The translations under genes and the position numbers were made by a program. The notes beneath the pieces are model-generated. The model did not search any database. It was not told the DNA's origin and worked only from the letters and a program-made list of their open reading frames with translations. This document shows positions 1-7,446 of a stretch of DNA of 64,000 nucleotides, piece by piece (position 1 is the stretch's first letter; the number at the start of each line of letters is the position of its first letter). Source of the DNA: Hyphomicrobiaceae bacterium (GTDB lineage Bacteria; Pseudomonadota; Alphaproteobacteria; Rhizobiales; Hyphomicrobiaceae); assembly GCA_016793635.1 (NCBI GenBank), contig JAEUMD010000011.1, forward strand, positions 310,001 to 374,000, given 5' to 3'.

Positions 1-217
1 GCACTGCAAGTCCGGCATGCGCTCGGCCATCGTCTGGGCGGCCGCTGAGGCCCGCCACCGCGCGGTCGACGAGGTGCTGAGCGCCCTCGCGATCGCCGGA
101 TTCGACCTGGATTTCCTGCGCGACGAGCTCGACAGCCAGGCCGATCGCCAGCGCTGGATGCCAGCCCAGCCTGCGCCCGTCGAGCCGACGCCCGCAGGTA
201 GCGAACTCGCCGCCTGA
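1..217 (+). CDS. C-terminal fragment of a DUF442/TIGR01244-type phosphatase-like protein
   Basis: This reading frame enters from the left edge and ends at a TGA, so only the last 71 or so residues are present. It opens with HCKSGMRS, which fits the Cys-x5-Arg P-loop of the cysteine phosphatase fold used by the DUF442/TIGR01244 family, the domain often fused to Blh-type metallo-hydrolases. An alpha-helical tail rich in Ala, Glu and Asp follows. The downstream uracil-DNA glycosylase gene converges on it. Substrate is unknown. The family call rests on one motif and the length of the tail, so it is moderate; a rhodanese-like protein is the main alternative. Confidence 0.6.
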   Translation, partial: HCKSGMRSAIVWAAAEARHRAVDEVLSALAIAGFDLDFLRDELDSQADRQRWMPAQPAPVEPTPAGSELAA

Positions 218-354
218 GCCCGTCGCCCGAATGCACATCGGCACTGGCGAGCGGCTCTAATTGTGGGCTCCCGCCGACCGCGCTCCACCGCCCCAGGTCC
301 CGGGCACGTCATGTTCGCCGCCTGATCCGAGCATCAGGTCTCCTCTCCGGCCCG

Positions 355-1125
355 TCATCGGATCAGGCGGCGAATCTCAGCCTGCAACCAGGGGAGCAGC
401 TCTGCCGCGAACCATGGATTGGCCCTGAGCCAAGAGTTGTTGCGCCACGACGGGTGGGGCAGCGGCAACATGCGCGGCCCCGCGCCCCCGGTCGCTTTTA
501 ACATCTCGCGCCAGTCCGCAACCCGTTCGGTCAGGTTCCCATGCCGGATACCGGCGTTCTTCGTATGCCAGCGCTGCGTGTACTGACCGACAAGCAGGAT
601 CAGCTCGACCTCGGGCATCGCCCCCAACACGCGCGCGCGCCAAAGCGGCGCGCACTCGCGCCTCGGTGGCAGATCGCCGCCCTTGGCGTCGAGCCCAGGA
701 AAGCAGAACCCCATCGGCACCACCGCGACACGGCGCGAGTCGTAGAACTCCTCCTCCGTCACCGCCATCCAGTCGCGCAGCCGCTCGCCTGAGGGATCGG
801 TGAACGGGCGCCCCGAGGCATGCACTCGCGTTCCAGGCGCCTGCCCGGAAACGAGCACGCGCGCGCTGGCATGGGCCTGCAGGACAGGACGGGGCTCGTG
901 AGGGAGCGGAAGGCCGCTCGGGGCATCGCGGCAGACGCGGCAACGGCGGATCTCGGCGACGAGTCTCTCCAGCGGCGGGACATCCACGCCCTCACGCCCA
1001 TCAGCGCGCTTGCCCACTTGCTGGGATGCCGGGGCAGCTGAGGGAGATTGGAAACGCACCGCGGTCCCTTCCGTTGTGGGCAGAGCCGCTTCTCCTCCAG
1101 CATCGATCTGTCGCCGCTTGCCCAT
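355..1125 (-). CDS. Uracil-DNA glycosylase family protein, probable Fe-S type
   Basis: Predicted base-excision repair enzyme of 256 residues that would remove uracil or a related lesion from DNA. It has the glycosylase motif GQAPGTRVHASGRPFTDPSG in its middle and a C-terminal LPHPSWRNN motif, matching the two catalytic loops of the UDG superfamily. Four cysteines sit where family 4/5 enzymes bind a 4Fe-4S cluster: an N-terminal CRVC pair, and two further cysteines separated by 16 residues (GFC and REC). The first 45 or so residues look disordered, so the true start may be internal. It lies 19 nt downstream of the metallo-hydrolase gene on the same strand and may be co-transcribed. Family is secure, exact lesion is not. 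Confidence 0.85.
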   Translation of the reverse strand: MGKRRQIDAGGEAALPTTEGTAVRFQSPSAAPASQQVGKRADGREGVDVPPLERLVAEIRRCRVCRDAPSGLPLPHEPRPVLQAHASARVLVSGQAPGTRVHASGRPFTDPSGERLRDWMAVTEEEFYDSRRVAVVPMGFCFPGLDAKGGDLPPRRECAPLWRARVLGAMPEVELILLVGQYTQRWHTKNAGIRHGNLTERVADWREMLKATGGAGPRMLPLPHPSWRNNSWLRANPWFAAELLPWLQAEIRRLIR

Positions 1126-1144
1126 GCCCGCCGGACGCCACCTT

Positions 1145-1924
1145 TCAGAGCTGAAGCACCATCCCGTCCTCGGAGATCATCACACGCTCGGACGCGACCT
1201 CCCCCGCTTGCTCCAGCATCGGCGTACTCATGTGTGTCAACAGAATGCGGTTGGCGGTAATGCGGGGCAGGTTGGCCTCGATGCTGTTGTCGGCACCGCA
1301 CCAAACCATGTGATAGGGGGTCGGGCGGTCGTAGGCGAAGCACTCGCTGATGTAGAGATCGGCATCCGCCGCAACCTCGACGAGGGCTTCAACCCATTCG
1401 GTGTCGCCGGAGAAGCCAAGCACCTTCCCGGCGCAGACGAAGCGCAGTGCGTGCGAGGGCGCTCCAGAGGGATGGCTGACGGGATAGGCCGTGACTTGCA
1501 CGCCGCCGAAGACCTGCGGCTCGCCCGCGGTGATCTCGTGGAACTTCAAGGCAAAGCGATGCTCGCGCGTAGACGAGCCGGGAAACAGCGCCTCCGCAAC
1601 CTGCCTGTAACGTTCAGCGATTCCCGGCGGGCCGACCACAGCGAGCGGCACCGTGCGTCGCGCGACGTGCTCCGCGTGGAGCATCCACCAGACGAGCCCG
1701 GCGTAATGGTCGCCATGCAGATGCGTAATGAAGATCGTCGCGACGCGATTGGGATCGAGACCAAGCCCATTGAATCCGATCGTCGCGGTCGCACCGCAAT
1801 CGATCAGGAACTCCGTCTCTCCCGCGGCTACGTGGAAACACGTCTGCAGGCGCCCCCCGGAGCCGAAAGCGTCGCCCGAGCCGATAACGGTCAACTGCAT
1901 CGCCGAACCATCTCGTTCTCCCAA
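1145..1924 (-). CDS. MBL-fold metallo-hydrolase, ribonuclease Z-like
   Basis: Cytoplasmic metallo-beta-lactamase-fold hydrolase of 259 residues. The metal motif THLHGDHYAG is near residue 70, a second metal region (SGDTEW) lies near 175, and a late histidine is in LLTHMS, so the dinuclear zinc site looks complete. The N-terminus (TVIGSGDAFGSGGRLQTC) is that of RNase Z-like and phosphodiesterase-like members, but there is no clear RNase Z exosite arm, so tRNA 3' processing should not be assumed. The start is the ATG shortly after the leader MGERDGSA; a start at the inner Met-Gln-Leu is also possible. Upstream partner of the glycosylase gene. Confidence 0.8.
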   Translation of the reverse strand: MGERDGSAMQLTVIGSGDAFGSGGRLQTCFHVAAGETEFLIDCGATATIGFNGLGLDPNRVATIFITHLHGDHYAGLVWWMLHAEHVARRTVPLAVVGPPGIAERYRQVAEALFPGSSTREHRFALKFHEITAGEPQVFGGVQVTAYPVSHPSGAPSHALRFVCAGKVLGFSGDTEWVEALVEVAADADLYISECFAYDRPTPYHMVWCGADNSIEANLPRITANRILLTHMSTPMLEQAGEVASERVMISEDGMVLQL

Positions 1925-2007
1925 TCCGTCTCATTACATCGCATGAATGCCCCAGGCTGTTACGCGGGGAACAAGCAACGGGATTTATTCCGGCCGATTG
2001 AAGCGCC

Positions 2008-2619
2008 TCAGGCCGCGGCACTCGGCCTCGACGAAACCTCGCGATACCACCGCTCGACGTGCCCGAGCTCTGGTGGACGCGCGAGCCGCGCGGGTTTCAT
2101 GAAGTCGATCGCGACCAGCAGCGTGATGTCGGGAATGGTGAAGCGCTCACCCGCCAGATAACGGCTGCCCGCGAGATGGCGGTCGATGGTCGCCAGTGCC
2201 TCGAGCGCTTTTGCCATGTTCGCCTCACCCCACGCAGCGACCTGGGGAACCTCGAGCGGCGCCATCTTAGGGTGGAGGTGACGGAAGGCATGCGCGACGT
2301 GGGCGAAAAAGCCAAGCTCGACCCGGCGCTGCCACATCTCGACCATGGCCCGCTCGAGCGGACCGGCGCCGAACAACGGCGGCTCGGGGTGCAGCTCCTC
2401 GAAATATCGGCAAATTGCGACCGACTCGGAAATCGCGGTTCCATCGTCGAGAACCAGCACCGGCACACGCTGCATCGGATTGAGGCGGGTGAAAGCGTCG
2501 CTCTTGAGGTCCCCCGTCATGAGGTCGCGCTGCTCGAAGGGAACCGTGATGCCCTTTTCGGCCAGGAACACCCGCAGGCGCCGCGGATTCGGCGCTGTCG
2601 ATGTCTCGATGATCCGCAT
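2008..2619 (-). CDS. Glutathione S-transferase family protein
   Basis: A 203-residue cytosolic glutathione transferase. The thioredoxin-like N-terminal domain (residues 1-78) has the cis-Pro segment RVPVLVLDDGTAISESVAI that binds glutathione; the rest is the all-helical C-terminal domain with the conserved FTIPDITLL helix-capping box. The long open frame extends upstream to 2958, but codons before 2619 give no GST-like sequence, and MRIIETSTAP is the natural N-terminus, preceded by a purine- and G-rich stretch (GGGGGGGAA) that can serve as ribosome binding site. Catalytic residue class and substrate cannot be told. Flanked by the metallo-hydrolase and by a nuclease on the same strand. Confidence 0.88.
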   Translation of the reverse strand: MRIIETSTAPNPRRLRVFLAEKGITVPFEQRDLMTGDLKSDAFTRLNPMQRVPVLVLDDGTAISESVAICRYFEELHPEPPLFGAGPLERAMVEMWQRRVELGFFAHVAHAFRHLHPKMAPLEVPQVAAWGEANMAKALEALATIDRHLAGSRYLAGERFTIPDITLLVAIDFMKPARLARPPELGHVERWYREVSSRPSAAA

Positions 2620-2824
2620 TCCCCCCCCAAGAGGTTGGTTGGTGCTCGCTTTTTTTGTCGGCCAGCACTGTTCGGCCCATGAACGCTGAAACCTGCGGGA
2701 ATGGCAACCGCCGAACAGACCGCACTTGGGCTGGCACACGCGAGTTTGATTGCTCACTCCGCCCCGGCATCTCCGTCTGGAGAACAGGTCAGAGCCACAT
2801 CGCGCAAACCTGCGGCGACGGTGC

Positions 2825-3391
2825 TCAGCGGCCGATGCCGCGCTCGTGCCGCCAGTCGCGCGGAAGCTGGAACTCGCCCGCCCACAGGCCCTTGCGGTCC
2901 GCCCGCGCCGTCCGCTCGTCGCCGGAATAGGCGCGACCGAACGCGACCGCCATTCCACTCGCGACCATGGCCCGGTTCAGTTCACGCCCGCCCGCCTCGC
3001 AGGTTCCGAGATGGCGGCCGTGCTTGTCGATTTCCTGGCTGCGGCACGTGACGCGCATGCCGCCGATGAGCCGCGCCAGCGCGCGCCGCGCCTCCTCGCC
3101 GCAATCCCATTCGGTCCCGTCCCGCCGGCAGGTCTGTCGGCCCTCCGGCGCATCGATCCCTTCGAGGCGAACCTCGGAACCCGCAATTCGCAGGCTGTCG
3201 CCGTCGATCACCTCCGCGAAGCCCGAAACCGGCCCCGGCGCGAGGGCGCGAGTGCGGGGTGGCTCGCGGTCCAGCCGGATGGCCGCGGCAGCCAATACCA
3301 GCAGGAGCGCCGCCACCGGCCAGCGCCAGCGAGGGCTTTTCCCTCGCCAACGCCAAGGTTGGCCCTGCAAGCGTCCTCTTCTCCCTGTCAC
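2825..3391 (-). CDS. Thermonuclease (SNase-like) family protein, membrane-anchored
   Basis: A 188-residue protein with a basic N-terminus, one hydrophobic segment (WPVAALLLVLAAAAI, about residues 24-38) and a staphylococcal-nuclease-like domain. VIDGDSLRI, RLEGIDAPEG and KHGRHLGTC are the usual TNase motifs that supply the metal ligands and the arginine/glutamate catalytic set. The segment probably anchors or exports it, so it would act on nucleic acid outside the cytoplasm. The start is a GTG with AAGG upstream. It is divergent from the histidine kinase gene, leaving about 130 nt for both promoters. Nucleic acid target is not known. Confidence 0.85.
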   Translation of the reverse strand: MTGRRGRLQGQPWRWRGKSPRWRWPVAALLLVLAAAAIRLDREPPRTRALAPGPVSGFAEVIDGDSLRIAGSEVRLEGIDAPEGRQTCRRDGTEWDCGEEARRALARLIGGMRVTCRSQEIDKHGRHLGTCEAGGRELNRAMVASGMAVAFGRAYSGDERTARADRKGLWAGEFQLPRDWRHERGIGR

Positions 3392-3522
3392 GGTAAACCT
3401 TGCTTAGCTAATTCCGACCACATTAACCGAGACTTGCAGCGTGCAGTGATCCGTTCTCTGCAAGATCCGTCTCTACGACGCGAGAATCCCCGGCCCTTTC
3501 GGGCCGACAATGATGCAGGCGC

Positions 3523-5211
3523 ATGGACAAGGCCGCTACCACGAGCGCATCGAACCGTCTTCAGGGGCGGCGTGACGTGAAGTCGCGCGCGTCCGAGGAC
3601 TTGCGCGAGGCCCGCGAACGCCTGGCTCACGGCAGCGCCATCAAGCCCGAGTTCGAGTACGAGATGATGTCCATCTTCGTACGCAACGAGCTTTCGGCCG
3701 CCGTCACCATCGTCGGCCTGTCCGCCATCTTCTCGCTTGCATCGATGTTCTGGGCGCCGGTGCAGCAGGCCATCCTGTGGCTGCTGCTGGTGATCGGCTC
3801 CAAGGTCGTGCAGCTCGAGATCTGCCGCCGCTTCCAGCAGACACCTCGCGCCGAGATCGACCTCAAGGTATGGCGCCAGCGCCTGCTCATCACCGAACTT
3901 CTCAGCGGCTTCTCCTGGGCCGGCTTCGCGCTGGTCGGCTTTGCCGCCCACTCGGCCGCGCCGCAGACGATCCTGTTCTCCTCTCATGTCTTCCTGTTCG
4001 CCGCGCTGATCGTCGTACTCGCCATCCGCATGACGTTCGCATCGACGATCATCCCGATCCTCTACGCCGGCACGATCCCCATGTCGCTGGCCGTCGTCGC
4101 CCGCCTCATCTCGCTCGGCGACGCATTCTACGTCGCCCTCGCTCTGATGGCCGTCGGCGTCCACATCTACTTCATCTTCCTCGCGCGCGGCCTCAACACG
4201 ACGGCTCTCGCCATGCTCGAATTCCGCGCCCAGAAGGACGCACTCATCGCCGAGCTCGAGGAGGAGAAGTCGATCTCCGACGAGGCCCGCCGCCGTGCCG
4301 AGGCCGCGAACAAGGCGAAGTCACGCTTCCTCGCCACCATGAGTCACGAGCTGCGCACGCCCCTGAACGCCATCATGGGCTTCTCCGAGGTGATGAAGGC
4401 CGAGATCCTCGGTCCGATGAGCAATCCCACCTACAAGGACTACGCCGGCAATATCCACGACAGCGGTCGCCATCTTCTCAACCTCATCAACGAGATCCTC
4501 GACCTCTCGCGCATCGAGGCGGGCCGTTACGAGCTGCACGAGGAGCCGTTGCGGCTCTGCGACGTGGCGGAAGATTGCCATCGCCTGTTGAAATTGCGCG
4601 CCGAGAGCAAGGGCCTATCCATCGTCGAGGAATTCGACACTGACATGCCCCAGGTATGGGCCGATCAGCGCGCGATCCGCCAGATTTGCCTCAACCTCAT
4701 GTCGAATGCGCTGAAGTTCACGCCCAAGGGCGGACGCATCACGGTGACATGCGCCGCGACGGAGGATGGCGGCCAGCTCCTCTCGGTCCGCGACACCGGA
4801 CCCGGCATTCCCAAGGACGAGCTGCCGAAGGTGATGCAGGCGTTCGGCCAGGGCTCGCTCGCGCACCAGACCGCCGAGGGTGGCACCGGTCTCGGCTTGC
4901 CGATCGTTAAGAACCTCATCGAGTTGCATGGCGGCCGTTTCGATCTTCACTCGGAGCTGCGCAAGGGCACCGAAGGCGTGATCTACCTGCCGCGGGAGCG
5001 CGTGCTCCATTCCGTCGCTCCTCTGCAACCCTTGGGCGCAGAACGTCATCGCCGCTCAGCGCCCGACCGTTCACCGGCTCTCGCGGCCGCACCCGTTCGC
5101 GCCACGCGGACGCCGCGCCTCGTCTCGCGGCACCGGCCCTCCGCCCCCCTCCCGCCGATGCCGGTGCACGCCGGGGTGGCTGCGCGAGATCACGCCATCG
5201 ACCCGGTTTGA
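3523..5211 (+). CDS. Membrane sensor histidine kinase
   Basis: A 562-residue hybrid-free sensor kinase. Residues 50-225 hold about six hydrophobic segments, then a short coiled coil (IAELEEEKSISDEARRRAEA). The HisKA box MSHELRTPLNAIMGFSEVM has its phospho-acceptor at His275, and the ATPase domain has an N box (NLMSNALKFTPKGG), DTGPGIP, FGQGS and GTGLGLPIVK. The kinase core ends near residue 491 and a 70-residue tail rich in Arg, Pro and Ala follows. The dimerization box resembles the PleC/DivJ class that controls the alphaproteobacterial cell cycle, but that is inference. No response regulator gene is adjacent. The input signal is unknown. Confidence 0.88.
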   Translation: MDKAATTSASNRLQGRRDVKSRASEDLREARERLAHGSAIKPEFEYEMMSIFVRNELSAAVTIVGLSAIFSLASMFWAPVQQAILWLLLVIGSKVVQLEICRRFQQTPRAEIDLKVWRQRLLITELLSGFSWAGFALVGFAAHSAAPQTILFSSHVFLFAALIVVLAIRMTFASTIIPILYAGTIPMSLAVVARLISLGDAFYVALALMAVGVHIYFIFLARGLNTTALAMLEFRAQKDALIAELEEEKSISDEARRRAEAANKAKSRFLATMSHELRTPLNAIMGFSEVMKAEILGPMSNPTYKDYAGNIHDSGRHLLNLINEILDLSRIEAGRYELHEEPLRLCDVAEDCHRLLKLRAESKGLSIVEEFDTDMPQVWADQRAIRQICLNLMSNALKFTPKGGRITVTCAATEDGGQLLSVRDTGPGIPKDELPKVMQAFGQGSLAHQTAEGGTGLGLPIVKNLIELHGGRFDLHSELRKGTEGVIYLPRERVLHSVAPLQPLGAERHRRSAPDRSPALAAAPVRATRTPRLVSRHRPSAPLPPMPVHAGVAARDHAIDPV

Positions 5212-5367
5212 GCCGGCCACCGGTCTCGCTCACAACGCTGTCACCGATCGCCATCGAATCTCGCCGCCTCAAAATCCGCCTTCCGCGTTCCTATGTTCCT
5301 GCTGATAAGCGCCACCGGTTCGCCTTGCGGCGCCAGCGCGCTACGGCCGAGGAGTGACTGACCGCAA

Positions 5368-5568
5368 ATGGAATCCCCCTGCGTCGACATCTGCACCATG
5401 GATCAGGCGAGTGGCCTCTGCGTCGGCTGCGGGCGCACGCTCGACGAGATCGCCGGATGGTCCCGCTTGGGAGATGCCGAGCGACGGCGCATCATGAGCG
5501 GGCTTGCGCGACGCCTCGACGCCGCCGGTTTGACGCGGCCCGCACCGCCGCAACCGAAGGAGAGGTGA
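5368..5568 (+). CDS. DUF1289 domain-containing small Cys protein
   Basis: A 66-residue protein that opens with ESPCVDICTMD and continues with GLCVGCGRTLDEIAGW, giving the four cysteines that define DUF1289 and probably bind a metal. The tail is a short basic helix. The family is widespread in proteobacteria and its role is not established. Its TGA is separated by a single base from the ATG of the next gene, so it is probably translationally linked to the retropepsin-like protease that follows. Confidence 0.85.
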   Translation: MESPCVDICTMDQASGLCVGCGRTLDEIAGWSRLGDAERRRIMSGLARRLDAAGLTRPAPPQPKER

Positions 5569-5569
5569 G

Positions 5570-6283
5570 ATGACGGTGTTGTGGCTGCTACTCGCGCTTG
5601 CGGGACTGCTCGGCGCGTTTCTCGTCCTTTCCGGCAATGCTGACCTCGCGAACATGCTGTCGAACGGCGAGGTCGGTACGGCCGGATGGGTCACAGCCGC
5701 GGCGCTCACTCTCTATCTCGTCTATCTGCTGTCCGGGCACGGCGGTCGCCTGGGCCAGACGGTGCGCCACCTCGCCGTCTGGCTGGCGCTGTTCACCGCG
5801 CTGCTCGTCGGTTACGCCTATCGCGACGAGGTCTCGCTGGCCGTCAACCGCGTCGCTGGCGACCTGCTCCCCCCCGGCACGGGCATCGCTGTCGATACCG
5901 GCGTCGCGGGGGAGAAAGCGGTGCGCATCCGCCGCCGCAGTGACGGGCACTTCGTCGCCGCCACGAACGTGAATGGCGCCGGTATGCGGATGCTGGTCGA
6001 CACCGGCGCTTCGACGGTGGTGCTGCGCCCGGCCGACGCGGAGCGTGCCGGCATCGATACCGGACAGTTGCGCTACTCGATCGCCGTTTCGACCGCCAAC
6101 GGCACCGCCTACGCGGCGCCCGTCAGACTGCGCACGCTCGCCATCGGCCCGGTCGAGATCAACGATGTCGAGGCCCTCGTCGCCAAGCCCGGCACGCTCA
6201 AGGAGAGCCTGCTCGGTATGAGTTTCTTAAAGAGATTGCGGTCTTTTGATTTCTCGGGCGAGTTTCTGACCTTGCGGGTTTGA
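5570..6283 (+). CDS. TIGR02281-family clan AA aspartic protease, three membrane segments
   Basis: A 237-residue membrane protein of the retropepsin-like TIGR02281 family. Three hydrophobic helices fill residues 1-85, then a single protease domain carries the catalytic motif MLVDTGASTVVLRPADAERAG near residue 143 and a family-typical LLGMSFLKRL near the C-terminus. Retropepsins need two such domains, so it would act as a dimer, here with the protease side probably in the periplasm. The start directly follows the DUF1289 gene. The next gene is a second member of the same family, so this is a local duplication. Substrates are not known. Confidence 0.85.
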   Translation: MTVLWLLLALAGLLGAFLVLSGNADLANMLSNGEVGTAGWVTAAALTLYLVYLLSGHGGRLGQTVRHLAVWLALFTALLVGYAYRDEVSLAVNRVAGDLLPPGTGIAVDTGVAGEKAVRIRRRSDGHFVAATNVNGAGMRMLVDTGASTVVLRPADAERAGIDTGQLRYSIAVSTANGTAYAAPVRLRTLAIGPVEINDVEALVAKPGTLKESLLGMSFLKRLRSFDFSGEFLTLRV

Positions 6284-6336
6284 GCTGCCGCGGTCGCGCG
6301 CTCCAGGAGATGGCCAGGTGATGGCCAAGTGATGGG

Positions 6337-6957
6337 ATGGGTGGCATGAGCGGAATGATCCGCGAGGCTCTGTCATGGGCGGCCGTCGCCGGCGGCCTCG
6401 CTGTCGTGGCGCTGAACTTCGACGAGATTCGCGCCTTCAACCAAGCCCTGCTCGGCATCACACCGCCCGCCGCCGAGAACGACGGCACTGCTCCGCCGCA
6501 GAGCAGCGCGCGCTCCGGTTTCGCCGGCCTTTTCAGAAGCGCGCCGGCGGCCGTCGAGAGCCCGCGCCAGACGGCTTCGCCAAGCGGTTTTGCCGTCGAA
6601 CTCAAGTCGGACCGGCGCGGTCACTTCGAGGCGGAAGCGGAAGTCAACGGCCGCAACATCTCGGCGTTGGTCGATACCGGAGCGTCCATGGTCGTGCTGA
6701 CCTACGACGACGCCGAGCGCTCGGGCATTTTCGTCAAGCCGTCCGACTTCACGGTCACCTCGCGCACCGCCAATGGCACCGCCCGCAATGCCCCGGTCAC
6801 GCTCGACGAGTTGTGCATCGAAAGCGTCTGCGTCCGCAATGTGCAGGCCATGGTCGCGGAGGAGGGCCGGTTGCACGTCTCCCTGCTCGGAATGACCTAT
6901 CTCGGCCGCTTGAGCCGCTTCGAAGTGCGTTCCGGCACGCTGGTGCTCGAGGAGTGA
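6337..6957 (+). CDS. Second TIGR02281-family clan AA aspartic protease, single membrane segment
   Basis: A 206-residue paralogue of the previous gene, 53 nt downstream on the same strand. It has one N-terminal hydrophobic helix (SWAAVAGGLAVVALNF), a low-complexity linker of about 60 residues, and the protease domain with ALVDTGASMVVLTYDDAERSG (about residue 110) and LLGMTYLGRL near the end. Unlike its neighbour it has a pair of cysteines (ELCIESVCVRN). Several ATGs lie at the 5' end; the one used gives the shortest lead before the helix. It could form a heterodimer with the upstream protease, which is untested inference. Confidence 0.84.
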   Translation: MGGMSGMIREALSWAAVAGGLAVVALNFDEIRAFNQALLGITPPAAENDGTAPPQSSARSGFAGLFRSAPAAVESPRQTASPSGFAVELKSDRRGHFEAEAEVNGRNISALVDTGASMVVLTYDDAERSGIFVKPSDFTVTSRTANGTARNAPVTLDELCIESVCVRNVQAMVAEEGRLHVSLLGMTYLGRLSRFEVRSGTLVLEE

Positions 6958-7446
6958 ATCCTCTTACTTGCTTCGCTGAACCGCGAGACGGCCGGGGCTC
7001 GCGAAAAGAATTGCCGAATTTCCGTCCGCGCCCCGTGCGCCCGCCTCGCCTTCTCCATTTTCGCGACCTATGCCCCGCGCCGGACCCGACCGGGAGCGAC
7101 TTCAGTCATGGGCTACTTCGGCAACCGCCCCTTACCCGTGACTGGAAATCGCACCCGGCCTGCCGCGTTGATCCGTCGGTTGGCGCGCCGACGGCCTTTC
7201 CTGTAGCTTGCGCCGCACGCCAGGGTGCGATCGTTTGAGAGGGAAGCGCTCCACGCTCTTTTCCCAAACGTCCGTCGCAGCCTGAACACTTGGTTCCGGG
7301 CCTAATCCGACCGCAAGGCATCGCCTGAAGCGATGAGCGGCCGGGTGATGCTGCTCAATGACCGTAATGCCGGAGCGCTTCCATCCGATCAGTGGAACCT
7401 CTTGCGGTTTCGACTGATCGGATAGCGCTTTTACCCCGAGGAACTC
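6958..7446. other. Intergenic stretch of about 490 nt
   Basis: No convincing gene on either strand. It separates the second protease from the sugar-phosphate mutase. The only structured part is the palindromic element near its right end, listed separately. The short open frames inside have no recognisable protein sequence. Confidence 0.5.
7374..7429. repeat. Palindromic intergenic element
   Basis: Perfect 10-nt arms ATCCGATCAG (7383-7392) and CTGATCGGAT (7414-7423) enclose a 21-nt loop, and a self-complementary AGCGCT lies just outside each arm (7374-7379 and 7424-7429). The layout is that of the short dispersed palindromes found between rhizobial genes. It sits 18 nt before the mutase ATG, so it would be in the leader of that mRNA. 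Copy number elsewhere in the genome is unknown. Confidence 0.6.
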
